64,000 nucleotides of DNA from Trichomonas vaginalis G3 (Eukaryota > Parabasalia > Trichomonadida > Trichomonadidae). A program made the translations under genes and the position numbers. The stretch is taken from positions 12,347,962 through 12,411,961 of the forward strand of contig NC_067208.1 in NCBI RefSeq assembly GCF_026262505.1. Direction: 5' to 3'. Shown here piece by piece: positions 8,687-17,622 of this stretch (positions are counted from its first letter, which is position 1; the number at the start of each line of letters is the position of its first letter). Below the pieces are notes generated by a model, which did not search any database, had not been told where the DNA came from, and saw only the letters and a program-made list of their open reading frames with translations.

Positions 8687-10489
8687 ATGTCAAATGAAAC
8701 AGCGTCTATGAGAGAAATACAACACAACCGACAACTCATTATGCAAGCTCTAAATAAGAACACAACAAACTTTTCAAACTATTCTAAGATATCTGAGTCA
8801 TTGAAAGGGGGTGACTTAAAACTGACAATAAACCCAATGACAGATGAGTTTCTATTTCAAGACAATAAGAACAATACTGTCTGTATAAATCCAACAAAAG
8901 GAACTTTAAACGAGAAACCTATAAATGAACTTCTTTTGAAAGCAGATGTTGACAACAAAGCTGACAAAGAATATGTAGACGATGCAATAGCAAAAGAAGA
9001 AGAAAGAGCTAACAATGCTTATGCAACAAAAGAACATACTCATCCTGAACTAGCAGATAAAACATATGTTGACAATAAAATGTCAAGTGAAGTGACAAGA
9101 GCTGAAAACGAATATTCTAAAAAGACTCATATACATTATATTAACCAAATACCAAGTCTTAAGGAAACATTAGAGACAAAAGCAGATAAGACTCATACAC
9201 ATACCATTGCAAATATTACAAACTTACAAGAAACCTTAAACAGGAAAAGTGACGTTGGACATACACATACCATTGCAAATATTACAAACTTACAAGAAAC
9301 CTTAAACAGGAAAAGTGACGTTGGACATACACATACCATTGCAAATATTACAAACTTACAAGAAACCTTAAACAGGAAAAGTGCCGTTGGACATACACAT
9401 TCTATATCTGATATTACAAACTTAAACGTTAGCCTTGAAAATAAAGCAGATAAAACATATGTCAATGAAATATACCAAAGTTTGATAGGAACAAAAAATA
9501 TTGAAACTATTGTTGGTGACTTTTCTGTCAATGAAGAAAATAAATATTTTAGATGGCAGTTGGTACAGTCCTTAAAAAATGGTACACGGCATAAACTCAT
9601 TCCGAAAAATAACAATGAAATGTATGTAAGCTATAAAAAGAATGATGGTACACAAGTTAAAGTTCCATTAGACAACAACTGCTACTTAAACTTATATGGA
9701 GACGAACAAAAGAAATATTTAAGAGTTTATGAAATGGCAGATATGACATTGCCTGACCCAGCTCCAGCACCACATTATTATGACTATGGAGATGACGACA
9801 GAACACCACATGTAGATGAACAAAAGCTAACATTATATTTAGATTATTATAGATATAAAAGATATAATGCAATAGAAAAAACGAGAATAGTATATTATTA
9901 TACAGATGACAGAAATAAATATTATAGTCAAGATTTTACCTACCCTGAAAACATAAGATTATATTATAAAAAATATTCTGACACAAACCAGAAGAAACCT
10001 GAAATAGTTGCACTATATTTTAAGTTCAAAAGAGACAATCCTATAATATCTCATATATTTGATTTAATGAACCCAGTAGGTTCTATTTATACATCTATGG
10101 ATGCAAGAGGTCCTCAAGTAATGTTTGGTGTTGGTGCATGGGAACAAATAGTCGACAGGTTTTTGTATTGTGCAAACTCTTCAAAGGAAACAGGTGGAAG
10201 TAAAACGATTTCAGGTGAAAATTTACCTGCACACAGTCACTACATAGATTTAAGTACATCTCAAGCAGGTTGGCATAAGCATAGATATTGGGATTGGTCA
10301 GGAATGACAAAAGGTAAAGGATATGATGTTAAAGACGACGTTAAGTTTGCTATAAATTGTTACTGGAGTGACACTCAGGGAGAAGGAAACCATACACATT
10401 TCGTTTCAGGATATACACAAACAACGGGACAAAGTAAAGAATACATGCCACCTTACATGACAGTTTACGCATGGTATAGAATTGCTTAG
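8687..10489 (+). CDS. Element A: phage-like fibre protein with H-x-H shaft repeats
   Basis: Part of a fossil element; this frame looks whole (600 residues). It starts with a short helical region. Residues about 95-260 form a shaft of roughly 22-residue repeats with the pattern HTH-I-x-I-x-L-x-L-x-KAD/KSD, three of them nearly identical. The middle is Tyr/Asp-rich. The C-terminus (about 465-600) carries the order NPVGSIYTSMD, FGVGAWEQI, GGSKTISGENLPAHSH, MPPYMTVYAWYRIA. That order is the one seen at the C-terminus of bacteriophage short tail fibres and baseplate gp10/gp12-like proteins. H-x-H motifs in such fibres bind metal at the trimer axis. Inference: a trimeric receptor-binding spike on the virion. 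It is divergent from the truncated gene on its left across an 18-bp gap. Confidence 0.75.
   Translation: MSNETASMREIQHNRQLIMQALNKNTTNFSNYSKISESLKGGDLKLTINPMTDEFLFQDNKNNTVCINPTKGTLNEKPINELLLKADVDNKADKEYVDDAIAKEEERANNAYATKEHTHPELADKTYVDNKMSSEVTRAENEYSKKTHIHYINQIPSLKETLETKADKTHTHTIANITNLQETLNRKSDVGHTHTIANITNLQETLNRKSDVGHTHTIANITNLQETLNRKSAVGHTHSISDITNLNVSLENKADKTYVNEIYQSLIGTKNIETIVGDFSVNEENKYFRWQLVQSLKNGTRHKLIPKNNNEMYVSYKKNDGTQVKVPLDNNCYLNLYGDEQKKYLRVYEMADMTLPDPAPAPHYYDYGDDDRTPHVDEQKLTLYLDYYRYKRYNAIEKTRIVYYYTDDRNKYYSQDFTYPENIRLYYKKYSDTNQKKPEIVALYFKFKRDNPIISHIFDLMNPVGSIYTSMDARGPQVMFGVGAWEQIVDRFLYCANSSKETGGSKTISGENLPAHSHYIDLSTSQAGWHKHRYWDWSGMTKGKGYDVKDDVKFAINCYWSDTQGEGNHTHFVSGYTQTTGQSKEYMPPYMTVYAWYRIA
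9198..9405 (+). repeat. 66-bp tandem repeat inside the fibre gene
   Basis: Three near-identical 66-bp units begin with CATTGCAAATATTACAAAC at 9205, 9271 and 9337. Each encodes one 22-residue H-T-H-containing shaft repeat. Near-identity at DNA level shows recent copying, a way to change fibre length. Confidence 0.85.
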
Positions 10490-11445
10490 TCGTCATTTTC
10501 AACTTCTTTAGCATATTCGTCAGGAGTTGTCTTATATTTGTTAGGAACTGTCTTTGAAAGTATACCACCTTGAACTTTGACAAGTTTGAAACGAGGTCTG
10601 ACAATAGTAGTTTTATCTTCTGCTTGCAGTGTGTACATTTTGCCATGTTTGCCTAAAACTTCATAATATTCTCTTGTATACTTTCTTCTATTTTTACGAA
10701 CACGAATGTGAGTACCTGTCGGGTTCCCATTGTTGTCATAGTCAATAGTATTTTCATATGGGTCGCGTTTAGGTATTTCTATTTTTACTTTGTCACCTTT
10801 CTGAAGTTTGAAGCCCGGCATTCTTTCTTGTTTGTCTCTTTTGACTAAATTATTAAATATATAGTCTTTCTCTAAGTCAGGGTTGTTTTTCATTTCTTCG
10901 GGGGAGTGGTTTCCCAAACCTTTTTGTTTACGGTTATTGTAAATATTTAAAACTTGTCTCATCTTTGCCATGGAGAAGTGTCTATACTTGTCGTCATATG
11001 ACATTTCATTTGCTTCACCACCTTGTGGTTGGTTTAAGTCTCTTAACATTTTTATACAACCGTCAATGACACCAAGAGCAGAATGGTTTTGGTCGACAAT
11101 GAAATATTGGTTTACATTTTTTGAACGCAGATAGTTTTTTACATCATCTGATTTGAAAGAACTTTCACAGTCAGATGTCAGTTTTGTTGGATGGTATTTG
11201 TCAACGAATATTGTCAAAGCTGCTAAGATATCTAAAATAGCTTTGGACTGTAATGGTATGGCTTCACAGTATCTTGTGTTTTGACCAACAAATATTAACC
11301 AGTATGGAGGTCCATCTGTTCTAACTCTCGGAATGTTTTCCAAGATATCCATAAACCAAGCATTTGGTGTTGAACTAAAGATTTTTATCATGAGTGCTTT
11401 CTTTGTCGCTTTAGAAACATAGGGGTCCTTGTTCGGATTCGTCAT
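10486..11445 (-). CDS. Element A: Maverick retroviral-like (rve) integrase
   Basis: Part of a fossil element; the frame looks whole at 319 residues. The core fold is recognisable from WFMDILENI (about 31), LTSDCESSF (about 98), and HSALGVIDGCIKMLRDLN (about 125-142), the spacing expected for an rve (RNase-H-fold) core. It is followed by a basic C-terminal region with an SH3/chromo-like stretch (YYEVLGKHGKMYTLQ). The short N-terminus lacks the usual HHCC zinc-binding domain. The role is insertion of the element with a short target duplication. The stop overlaps the end of the convergent fibre gene by four bases. The start faces the next gene across 17 bp. Confidence 0.8.
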   Translation of the reverse strand: MTNPNKDPYVSKATKKALMIKIFSSTPNAWFMDILENIPRVRTDGPPYWLIFVGQNTRYCEAIPLQSKAILDILAALTIFVDKYHPTKLTSDCESSFKSDDVKNYLRSKNVNQYFIVDQNHSALGVIDGCIKMLRDLNQPQGGEANEMSYDDKYRHFSMAKMRQVLNIYNNRKQKGLGNHSPEEMKNNPDLEKDYIFNNLVKRDKQERMPGFKLQKGDKVKIEIPKRDPYENTIDYDNNGNPTGTHIRVRKNRRKYTREYYEVLGKHGKMYTLQAEDKTTIVRPRFKLVKVQGGILSKTVPNKYKTTPDEYAKEVENDD

Positions 11446-11462
11446 TTTTTACCCTATAAGAA
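11446..11462. promoter_or_regulatory. 17-bp divergent start region
   Basis: TTTTTACCCTATAAGAA fills the whole gap between the integrase ATG (minus) and the next ATG (plus). Same class as at 8669, 30,783 and 33,719. Confidence 0.5.
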
Positions 11463-11864
11463 ATGGGTTTATTTGGCGCATTAGCAGGAGTTGCATCCAG
11501 ATTTTTACCCGCAGTGGGAACAATAGCCAGAGGTGCATTTGGAGTTGGAAGGAAGATTTTGAGTACATTAGGTATACTGAAAGAGAAAGCACAACCTATT
11601 ATACAAACTGTACAGAAAGGTTGGGATGTAGCACGAGATGCAACAAATCTTATTCCAAATCCTGAAACAAGAGGAAAAGTTCAAGGATGGATGGACAATG
11701 TAGGAAGACAAGCAGGAAACTATTATAACAAAGCAAATGACTACTATAACCAAGCAGGACACTATATGGACCAAGGTGAAAGATTCTTTAACAGAGGATA
11801 TAACCATGCACAACAGTGGGTAAACAATAACCAACCTCAACCGCCTCAAACGTGGGGAATGTAA
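11463..11864 (+). CDS. Element A: small Gly/Ala then Tyr/Asn/Gln-rich virion-type protein
   Basis: Part of a fossil element, frame whole at 133 residues. An amphipathic, Gly/Ala-rich N-terminus (FGALAGVASRFLPAVGTIAR) is followed by a helical part with repeated YYNKA/YYNQAG motifs and a Pro/Gln tail. The layout recalls membrane-active minor virion proteins such as adenovirus pVI. It is also similar in style to the 34,813-35,337 gene of element B. No direct homology is claimed. Confidence 0.55.
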   Translation: MGLFGALAGVASRFLPAVGTIARGAFGVGRKILSTLGILKEKAQPIIQTVQKGWDVARDATNLIPNPETRGKVQGWMDNVGRQAGNYYNKANDYYNQAGHYMDQGERFFNRGYNHAQQWVNNNQPQPPQTWGM

Positions 11865-11883
11865 AGTTTTTTATTGAGATGAA

Positions 11884-12015
11884 ATGAACAATGCAGCATT
11901 GAGACAAATGAGTTCAAGATGGATTTGTCGGGTTCAGCATGTGAAACTGAATGATATTATTAAAGGAACCATCCCACCTCCACAACAACAACCAGTTGAA
12001 AACAAACCAAACTAA
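11884..12015 (+). CDS. Element A: 43-codon ORF
   Basis: A short frame starting MNNAALRQMSS and ending in a Pro/Gln-rich tail. Support comes from its start context: TTTTTTATTGAGATGAA directly before the ATG is nearly identical to TTTTTTACTGAGATGAA before the next gene at 12,035, which argues that both are expressed starts. Function unknown. Confidence 0.45.
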   Translation: MNNAALRQMSSRWICRVQHVKLNDIIKGTIPPPQQQPVENKPN

Positions 12016-12034
12016 AATTTTTTACTGAGATGAA

Positions 12035-12601
12035 ATGACCGAAGAAGTTGAAACGGTAGATTTGACACCACAAACAAAAAGTTCAGAACCATTGTCAAAA
12101 CCTGTCAAAGAACTTACAGATGAAGAGAAAAATTCAATAATAGAAAGTGCCAGGTCTGGAAATACAAACCCTAACTATAAAGTCACTTTTCATAGAAATG
12201 GAACGGCTAGTATCTCAAAAAAGAAACAGACTCTCACAAATAAAATATTGAAGTCTGAAGGAGCTTTCGAGACAACAGATGGAAAAGTTTACTTCACTGA
12301 CCAACAGTTCATTATAGAACATCTCATTGACTTAGAGTCGAAATATTCTAAACTTTACAACAAACACAAAAAGTTGAAAGGAAAACAAAAACAAATGGCA
12401 TATGATATTTATGAAGATGTTGACGACACAACTGTTCCTGCAAGTGAAGTAAAGTCAGAGGAACCGAAAAGTGACGAAAAACCGATAGAAGAAGATAAAC
12501 CAAAACCAAAGTTTAGTTTCCAAACTAAACCAAGTCAACCTTCATTAGCTGGTATGGGTTGGCGTCAAAGACTTATGGCAGCAGGCGGTTATGTAAAGTA
12601 A
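12035..12601 (+). CDS. Element A: unknown acidic protein with coiled coil
   Basis: Part of a fossil element, frame whole, 188 residues. An acidic N-terminus, then a motif NPNYKVTFHRNGTASISKKK (about 46-65) that resembles EGFYVHTMKDGRVQFRKIKQ in the small 14,463-14,699 gene of element B, a Lys-rich coiled coil (about 95-125), and a Pro/Glu/Lys tail. The shared motif suggests a conserved Maverick accessory or structural gene. Function unknown. Confidence 0.5.
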   Translation: MTEEVETVDLTPQTKSSEPLSKPVKELTDEEKNSIIESARSGNTNPNYKVTFHRNGTASISKKKQTLTNKILKSEGAFETTDGKVYFTDQQFIIEHLIDLESKYSKLYNKHKKLKGKQKQMAYDIYEDVDDTTVPASEVKSEEPKSDEKPIEEDKPKPKFSFQTKPSQPSLAGMGWRQRLMAAGGYVK

Positions 12602-12632
12602 AGAAAAAAAATATTTTTTTATTTTTATAAAA

Positions 12633-13574
12633 ATGCCCACATATAGAATGGACAGAAAGTCTGCTAGAATAAAAGCAGAGTTACAAAGATATGGTTGGAG
12701 AGTTTCGAAGAAGTTTAAATATAGGAAGGGAAGACCCATAAAAGTCTATGACAAATTGTCTGGTCTTCGCTACGAAATGGATTTGGAAACAGCACGTGCC
12801 AATTATCCAAACAGACTAGAGAGGTTAGAAGAAGAACGTCTTATGGACATGCCTTTCGATGTTAGTGAACCTCAAGTTGAAGGACACGACGGCTTTGCCA
12901 GATTCTACTGGAAACATGACGAACAATTGCATCCTTTGAGAAGGAAAAAAGGAAAAGGTGAAGACACACATGCTCCCATGGAAAGAACAAGATATGCATA
13001 TGAAAAGTATCGTGAAGTTAGAAGTCAAATTACATCTGGTCGAACCTTTACAGTAAACTTTGACGAAGGAAAGAACAAAGAAGGCTTCATGGGAGTACTT
13101 GCTGCAATTCAAGACGGAAATAAGAAAGGACACAATCTCAGATTGACCATAACAGATTTGGATGGTCACATTTACTATGCACATGGCAATGAACAAACAG
13201 CCGCAAAACTTCTTGACGCTTTCAAGACTACAAAGAGAGAACAAATGGTTGACTCCGACTCAGACATTTTGAATGCAATTGAAGGAATTGCAAGTGTCAA
13301 GTTCGAATGGTACCAACCTAACCCTCAAGCAGTCAGACAACATGCTGGATACTTCCCCTTCATAAATAAGTCTGACATTGACTTGACAAGGTATGGAATT
13401 TACAATTCAATTGAAACAATTGTCAATGAACCTTGTATTCTTACATGTCTCAGGAACTCTGGTCTTGTTACAGATGAGAAGATGAAGTATCTTGAGTCAT
13501 GTGTGAAGACAAGGTACATTCTCAGAGGTCAATTGGCAAAAATTGCACCGTTGGCAAATGTCAATATCCGAGTC
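12633..13574 (+). CDS. Element A: N-terminal part of a Maverick DNA polymerase B gene
   Basis: Part of a fossil element, broken by the edge of element B. The first 230 residues are unlike other parts of the window. The last 60 (EPCILTCLRNSGL, then YLESCVKTRYILRGQLAKIA) align with DNCFVYACIQAGV and HMREVIRVRDFPQSKVQEIS in the N-terminal half of element B's polymerase, before the exonuclease motifs. That is why I call it polB. The open frame happens to stop in the first bases of the terminal repeat of element B. The polymerase catalytic region is absent. Confidence 0.6.
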
Positions 13575-14303
13575 AGTTAGTATCCCTAACTTGGGTACGG
13601 CGGCACTGCGTTCCACCTTACCCAAGTTAACGGTTTGACACTTTACAAAACCGGTAACGTATATTTTACAACACAAACACAAACACCAACTTAACCTTAA
13701 ATATTTACAAAACCATCTGATACATAAACGACTTCACTAACGACTTCACTAACGACTTCACTACCGTCCTCACTAAATAAAAATAACCTTATTTTTATTT
13801 TTTTAAATTTTTTATTTCATTACAAAGACATGTCCGACTACATTTACTATGACTCTTTCCCAGAACGTTTCCGTGAACTATTCAAAACTCAAGTAAAACT
13901 GAGAAACATGCATTTTAACAAAGACAGACCCATTGACGATGAAAGAAACCCTGAATATATTACAATCCCATATGACGCAAAGTTCATTGCATACATTCCT
14001 TATGGTCGCAGAGGAACGAAAACTATTTCAACAATGACGAAAAATTATTTCTGGAGCGATGAAGAAAATTGCCTTATCTACATAAATGCATACTTAAATA
14101 AAGCTACATATTGTACAAAAGAAGGTTGGACTGGATTTGAGCTCTACATATACGACGACGATGGAAACAGACGTTGTGTATACCCATACGATAATATGTA
14201 CCATTGTTTTCATCAAGCATTAAACGAATACATAGTCAGTAAGGGTCTCATTCCTGCTGAGTAGAAATGTTATATTTTGTTCTGTCATTTATATAAAAAT
14301 AAA
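13575..14303 (+). repeat. Element B left terminal inverted repeat (about 729 bp)
   Basis: Matches the complement of 35,446-36,189. From the tip inwards: an imperfect hairpin (AACTTGGGTA at 13,589 against TACCCAAGTT at about 13,619-13,628), four 12-bp units of ACGACTTCACTA type at 13,728-13,775, then a complete 144-codon gene. Similarity ends near ATTTATATAAAAATAAA. Confidence 0.9.
13830..14264 (+). CDS. Element B: gene carried in the left terminal repeat
   Basis: Part of a fossil element, frame whole. It encodes a 144-residue acidic protein, Tyr/Asp/Asn-rich (starts MSDYIYYDSFPERFRELF), with no recognised domain, membrane segment or signal. A second copy sits at 35,486-35,920 in the right repeat and differs at only a few residues near 69-71. 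Retention of an open frame in both repeats suggests function, perhaps in replication or end recognition, but that is inference. Confidence 0.7.
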   Translation: MSDYIYYDSFPERFRELFKTQVKLRNMHFNKDRPIDDERNPEYITIPYDAKFIAYIPYGRRGTKTISTMTKNYFWSDEENCLIYINAYLNKATYCTKEGWTGFELYIYDDDGNRRCVYPYDNMYHCFHQALNEYIVSKGLIPAE

Positions 14304-14366
14304 CGTTCTCGCTAAATAATAAAATAAACTTAAAAATAAACGTTGTCAGAGGTGAAAAAATAAATT

Positions 14367-14415
14367 TAGGTGAAGTGGTGAAATCTCACCTCTTTTTTCA
14401 CCTCTTTTTTCACCC
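14367..14415. repeat. GGTGA hairpin repeat, copy 1
   Basis: Core GGTGAAATCTCACC at 14,377-14,390 with TTTTTTCACCTC repeats on its right. It lies between the terminal-repeat gene and the convergent gene at 14,463. Confidence 0.75.
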
Positions 14416-14418
14416 TAG

Positions 14419-14448
14419 CCGCAAAGCGGCTCTGACCCTTTGGGTCTG
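14419..14448. repeat. GC-rich double hairpin 1
   Basis: Two adjacent perfect hairpins, AGCCGC-AAA-GCGGCT (14,419-14,433) and GACCC-TTT-GGGTC (14,436-14,448), in intergenic AT-rich DNA directly after GGTGA repeat copy 1. Confidence 0.8.
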
Positions 14449-14462
14449 TTGAATTCATTACT

Positions 14463-14699
14463 TTATAACTCTCTTCCTTTCTCCAACTCTTCTAACTTCT
14501 TCTTAAGTTCAGCAATGTTGTCCTCATGAAGTTTAATCTTCCTTAATATACCTTCTCTATCTAATGGTTGCTTTATCTTTCTAAACTGAACTCTACCATC
14601 CTTCATAGTATGAACGTAAAAACCTTCTGGAACCGCTCCTGATTTAATGTATTCTACCAAAAATTTTTGTTTCATTGCTTCAGTGACTTTAGTCGTCAT
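14463..14699 (-). CDS. Element B: small coiled-coil protein
   Basis: Part of a fossil element, whole frame of 78 residues. EGFYVHTMKDGRVQFRKIKQ resembles the core motif of the 12,035 gene in element A, and the C-terminal 30 residues form a Lys/Glu coiled coil. Probable conserved Maverick accessory gene; function unknown. Confidence 0.55.
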   Translation of the reverse strand: MTTKVTEAMKQKFLVEYIKSGAVPEGFYVHTMKDGRVQFRKIKQPLDREGILRKIKLHEDNIAELKKKLEELEKGREL

Positions 14700-14747
14700 T
14701 TTACTCTAAATAAAATGTTCAAATAAAATAAAACTAACATTATTTTT

Positions 14748-15218
14748 TCAGTAAGGAAACGCAGGAGTTTTACGATTTATTTGAGGAGTAGGTTCTGGTT
14801 TAAATGTTGGAGTCGGTTTTGGAGTTGACTTTTGAACAGGAGTTTGTACTTTCATAGGTTCAGGAGTCATTGAAGGTGTTGTTTGTGAAGGCGTTGGTTT
14901 TGACGTTGGTTTTGGCGATGGTGTCGGAGTTTGTTCAAATTCAGCTACTTCAGTATTATTTATAACATTTGCTTTGTTTCTTTTCAATATCATTACTGCT
15001 CCTGCTGTAGCTAGCAAACCTAGTGGGAGACCATATCTTATATAAGGACTTGACCAAATGCTATTTTTGACAGGAGCTGGTGGAACACCTAACCTTGGTG
15101 AGACTGCTCTTTGCCATTGTGCAGCTCGTAAGAAATATTCAATAGGTGCTCCATAATCGTTTGGTAAAGTTTGTTTCACAGATGGTGAAGGTTCACGAGA
15201 GCTTGATGAAGAACTCAT
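14748..15218 (-). CDS. Element B: membrane protein with Pro/Thr/Lys-rich tail
   Basis: Part of a fossil element, whole frame of 156 residues. One membrane segment (about 57-74, YGLPLGLLATAGAVMIL) followed by KRNK, then about 75 residues of TPTPSPKPTSKP-type low complexity. Possibly a virion-associated or host-membrane protein. The start is preceded by ATTTTTAAAGCTTATAA, like other element starts. Confidence 0.6.
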   Translation of the reverse strand: MSSSSSSREPSPSVKQTLPNDYGAPIEYFLRAAQWQRAVSPRLGVPPAPVKNSIWSSPYIRYGLPLGLLATAGAVMILKRNKANVINNTEVAEFEQTPTPSPKPTSKPTPSQTTPSMTPEPMKVQTPVQKSTPKPTPTFKPEPTPQINRKTPAFPY

Positions 15219-15248
15219 TTATAAGCTTTAAAAATAAACGTTCATCCT

Positions 15249-16823
15249 TTATTCCTCACTGTCGTCCGCTGCTAAGTTATAGTCGTCAAGTCTTATTATT
15301 GGTATGCCTGACTGTCTTACTTGTATTGCAAAGCAACAATCCCTCATAAATCCAATAAGTGGCTTTGGTACATTTTCTGTTGCTAGTTCAATAGGTCCTT
15401 TAACAGACAATTTGTATGTTATTGGAGCAGTAGATGTTTGACCTTGCTGGAAGCAAAAGTCCACTTCTGTTGGAAAACCACATAAGAAATGTGTGTTGTC
15501 ATAGCTATCCCATTTATGTTCCACACTACCATCATCCACCAATGACCTCATAACATCTTCATTAAATCCAATCATATCATTGTTTGTATTGCAAGCGTTC
15601 GCAACCATTTCATAAAATACAGGTCCATATGATTTTTCAGGTTCTGCAGGCATATTTCCATAAGCTCCCATGGAAAGCTGAAGATATTTAAACTTAGGGT
15701 TCTCAAAATTAACATAATAGTTGTCTTTCTTTCTAAATAGTGCCCAAATACTTTTAACATTAATAGGCGTATAAGCTGCTGTAAATGTTGCACTTGAACT
15801 ATCTGTATTCTTTGAGAATGAACCATCCATAGGAATCCCAATCCATAACTTTAACAGGAAAACATAAAGCCTCGTTTGTATAATGTTCTACAAGTTCTGT
15901 ATAAATGTTAGGGTCTAAAGAGAATGACTTTGGATGAATAAAACATTCATTAAAATCCATCTTTTTCGAAATAGTTGCTGGGTTACAGTTGTAATAGTAA
16001 CTGTTCCACTAGCTTCAGTTGCACTCGTTATCATAGTGAATGGTTCATTCCATGGAACAAATTTATTTGTCGGTGGATTTGAACCTGAAGCAAATGCAAC
16101 TTTAAGAGTTGGATTGAAAGCAATGATATCATTTACAGATATAGATGTGCATTGTAAGGCGTCGCTACTGAACTTTACTTTAAGCTGAATGTTTCCTGCA
16201 AAAGCTGGAATAAATCGAATAGGTTCTAATGGAAGGAATCTTCTAACAGGAATTCTTAAACGAAGCTTAAAATCAAATGATTTTCCTGCTGTAATCGGCC
16301 CACCAACAATTTGTCCTGTTCTGCATGTTCCCGAATGACTCCATACATCTTTATGTCGAGTCTTTGAAAAAACATCGACTTTCTTTATTTGTTCGGTAGT
16401 TTGTGAGTTTGAAGTTATATATGCTTCTTCTCTTGCGTTGTCTTGAGAATATACGATACGACCATTTGCAAGGATTTGATATCCAGCAACTGCATAGAAA
16501 GCGTCATCGAAACCAATCCAAAATCCTGGTGGGTTTGTTTTATTGGAACCTGAACCAATTTCTTTATCTACAATAAATTGACCTTCCATTTTATACGTAA
16601 TGAATGTATTGTAAAGGTCCAACATATTTTCACCAGGAGGTGAGAGATTGAATGTTACCCATGTGTTATCTTTAGCAGTTCCAGGTTGTGATGGAATCTT
16701 TGCGTCAGAATATTTTCTATTAGTGTCACCAATTTGAACTGCATTGTCTATGATATCGAAATATGAGCGAATCTGATGAATATGCTCTGCTGGAGTAAAT
16801 TCGTTTAACTGTTCGTTCTGCAT
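15249..16823 (-). CDS. Element B: probable major capsid protein (double jelly-roll type), broken
   Basis: Part of a fossil element; broken, with at least one break. The coding span is about 520 codons, the size expected of a Polinton major capsid protein. The start (MQNEQLNEFTPAEHIHQI) leads into a strongly beta-type sequence rich in Asn, Pro, Thr and aromatic residues (WVTFNLSPPGENMLDLYNTF, FWIGFDDAFYAVAGYQIL, FLPLEPIRFIPAFAGNIQL), as in double jelly-roll folds. The C-terminal part is also beta-rich and Cys-containing. The call rests on size, composition, position among Maverick genes and the general knowledge that Polintons encode such capsids. I cannot verify the fold here. Confidence 0.6.
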
Positions 16824-16850
16824 GTATTTACTTCAGATAAAAATATCTAT

Positions 16851-17189
16851 TTACTTCATTATTCTCACTCTTCTTCTTGGTATTCGTGGTGGAAGTTGTT
16901 TCTTGACATTTTCAATGAACTGTACATTCTCTTTTGTCTCGACTTCTTTCACTGGTGGGTCAGGGTTCTTTGACTCGGTTTGCTTTTCAATGAAATTCAC
17001 GAACTTTGCAATAAGCTCTTGGTTCGTTATTGAAAGTACATCTGGCTTCTTTTCTTCTTGTTCTTTTGGTGGCTCAGTTTGTACAGAAGGTTTTATATGG
17101 GCTTCGCCCTCGGTGCCATGCACCTTAATGTTGTCGCTCTCTGTATTCGCTAATGGAACCTTTCTTTTTCTTACATATATTTTACCCAT
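16851..17189 (-). CDS. Element B: small charged protein, carries a double hairpin in its frame
   Basis: Part of a fossil element, whole frame of 112 residues. Starts MGKIYVRKRKVPLA, middle Glu/Lys/Pro-rich, ends PRIPRRRVRIMK with an Arg-rich tail. The GC-rich double hairpin at 17,099-17,124 encodes about VHGTEGEAH near residue 25. Function unknown; the basic ends suggest nucleic-acid or capsid contact. Confidence 0.5.
   Translation of the reverse strand: MGKIYVRKRKVPLANTESDNIKVHGTEGEAHIKPSVQTEPPKEQEEKKPDVLSITNQELIAKFVNFIEKQTESKNPDPPVKEVETKENVQFIENVKKQLPPRIPRRRVRIMK
17099..17124. repeat. GC-rich double hairpin 2 (inside a gene)
   Basis: GGGC-TTC-GCCC (17,099-17,109) then GGTGC-CAT-GCACC (17,112-17,124), both perfect, inside the 16,851-17,189 gene. 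Confidence 0.8.
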
Positions 17190-17325
17190 CTTTACTCTGA
17201 CTTACATAATAGAAAGGATGTTGTATTCCTCTGGCGTCATTTAATATAATAGACTCTCGTTCTGATTTTGACAAGCTCATTTTACATCGGTTAAAGTTTT
17301 AATTTAGTTTTTTATCTACAGTCAA

Positions 17326-17598
17326 ATGACTCAGTCAAATCCTACGGACAAGACCCAAGGGGTCATAGATGTTGAAGCATTGAAGAAAGAAATTCGTGAA
17401 CAAATTTTATCCGAACTGAAGGAACAAAAACCAGAACAAAAGCCAGAGAGACCAAAGAGAAAACTTAGTGAAAAACAACTAGCTGCATTAGCTGCTGGAA
17501 GACAGAAGAACCCACGTTTGCTGGCGAAAAAAGCTAGAGAAGAAGCAAAAGCAAAGGAAGAACAAAAAGCAAAGGAAGCTGAAGCAAAGAAAGAGTAA
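17326..17598 (+). CDS. Element B: small basic Ala/Lys/Glu helical protein
   Basis: Part of a fossil element, whole frame of 90 residues. Almost all helix-forming, with KKEIREQILSELKEQ, then PKRKLSEKQLAALAAGRQK and a Lys/Glu/Ala repeat tail. Composition recalls a core or DNA-condensing protein, but no family is recognised. The start context TTTTTTATCTACAGTCAA matches the element's start motif. Confidence 0.5.
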   Translation: MTQSNPTDKTQGVIDVEALKKEIREQILSELKEQKPEQKPERPKRKLSEKQLAALAAGRQKNPRLLAKKAREEAKAKEEQKAKEAEAKKE

Positions 17599-17622
17599 AT
17601 GGTTTATTTTTATCCAAACTAA

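Larger units (their letters stand above)
8321..13574. mobile_element. Maverick/Polinton fossil, element A (truncated at both ends)
   Basis: A run of Maverick genes without terminal inverted repeats: a truncated structural gene (minus), a fibre gene (plus), integrase (minus), three small plus-strand genes and the start of a polB gene (plus). The left edge joins a transposase fragment. The right edge is cut by the terminal repeat of element B inside the polB gene. Gene order and orientation differ from element B (here integrase and polB are divergent), so A is a different Maverick lineage and not a duplicate of B. The surviving internal genes look whole. The element as a whole is broken by loss of both ends. 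Confidence 0.8.
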
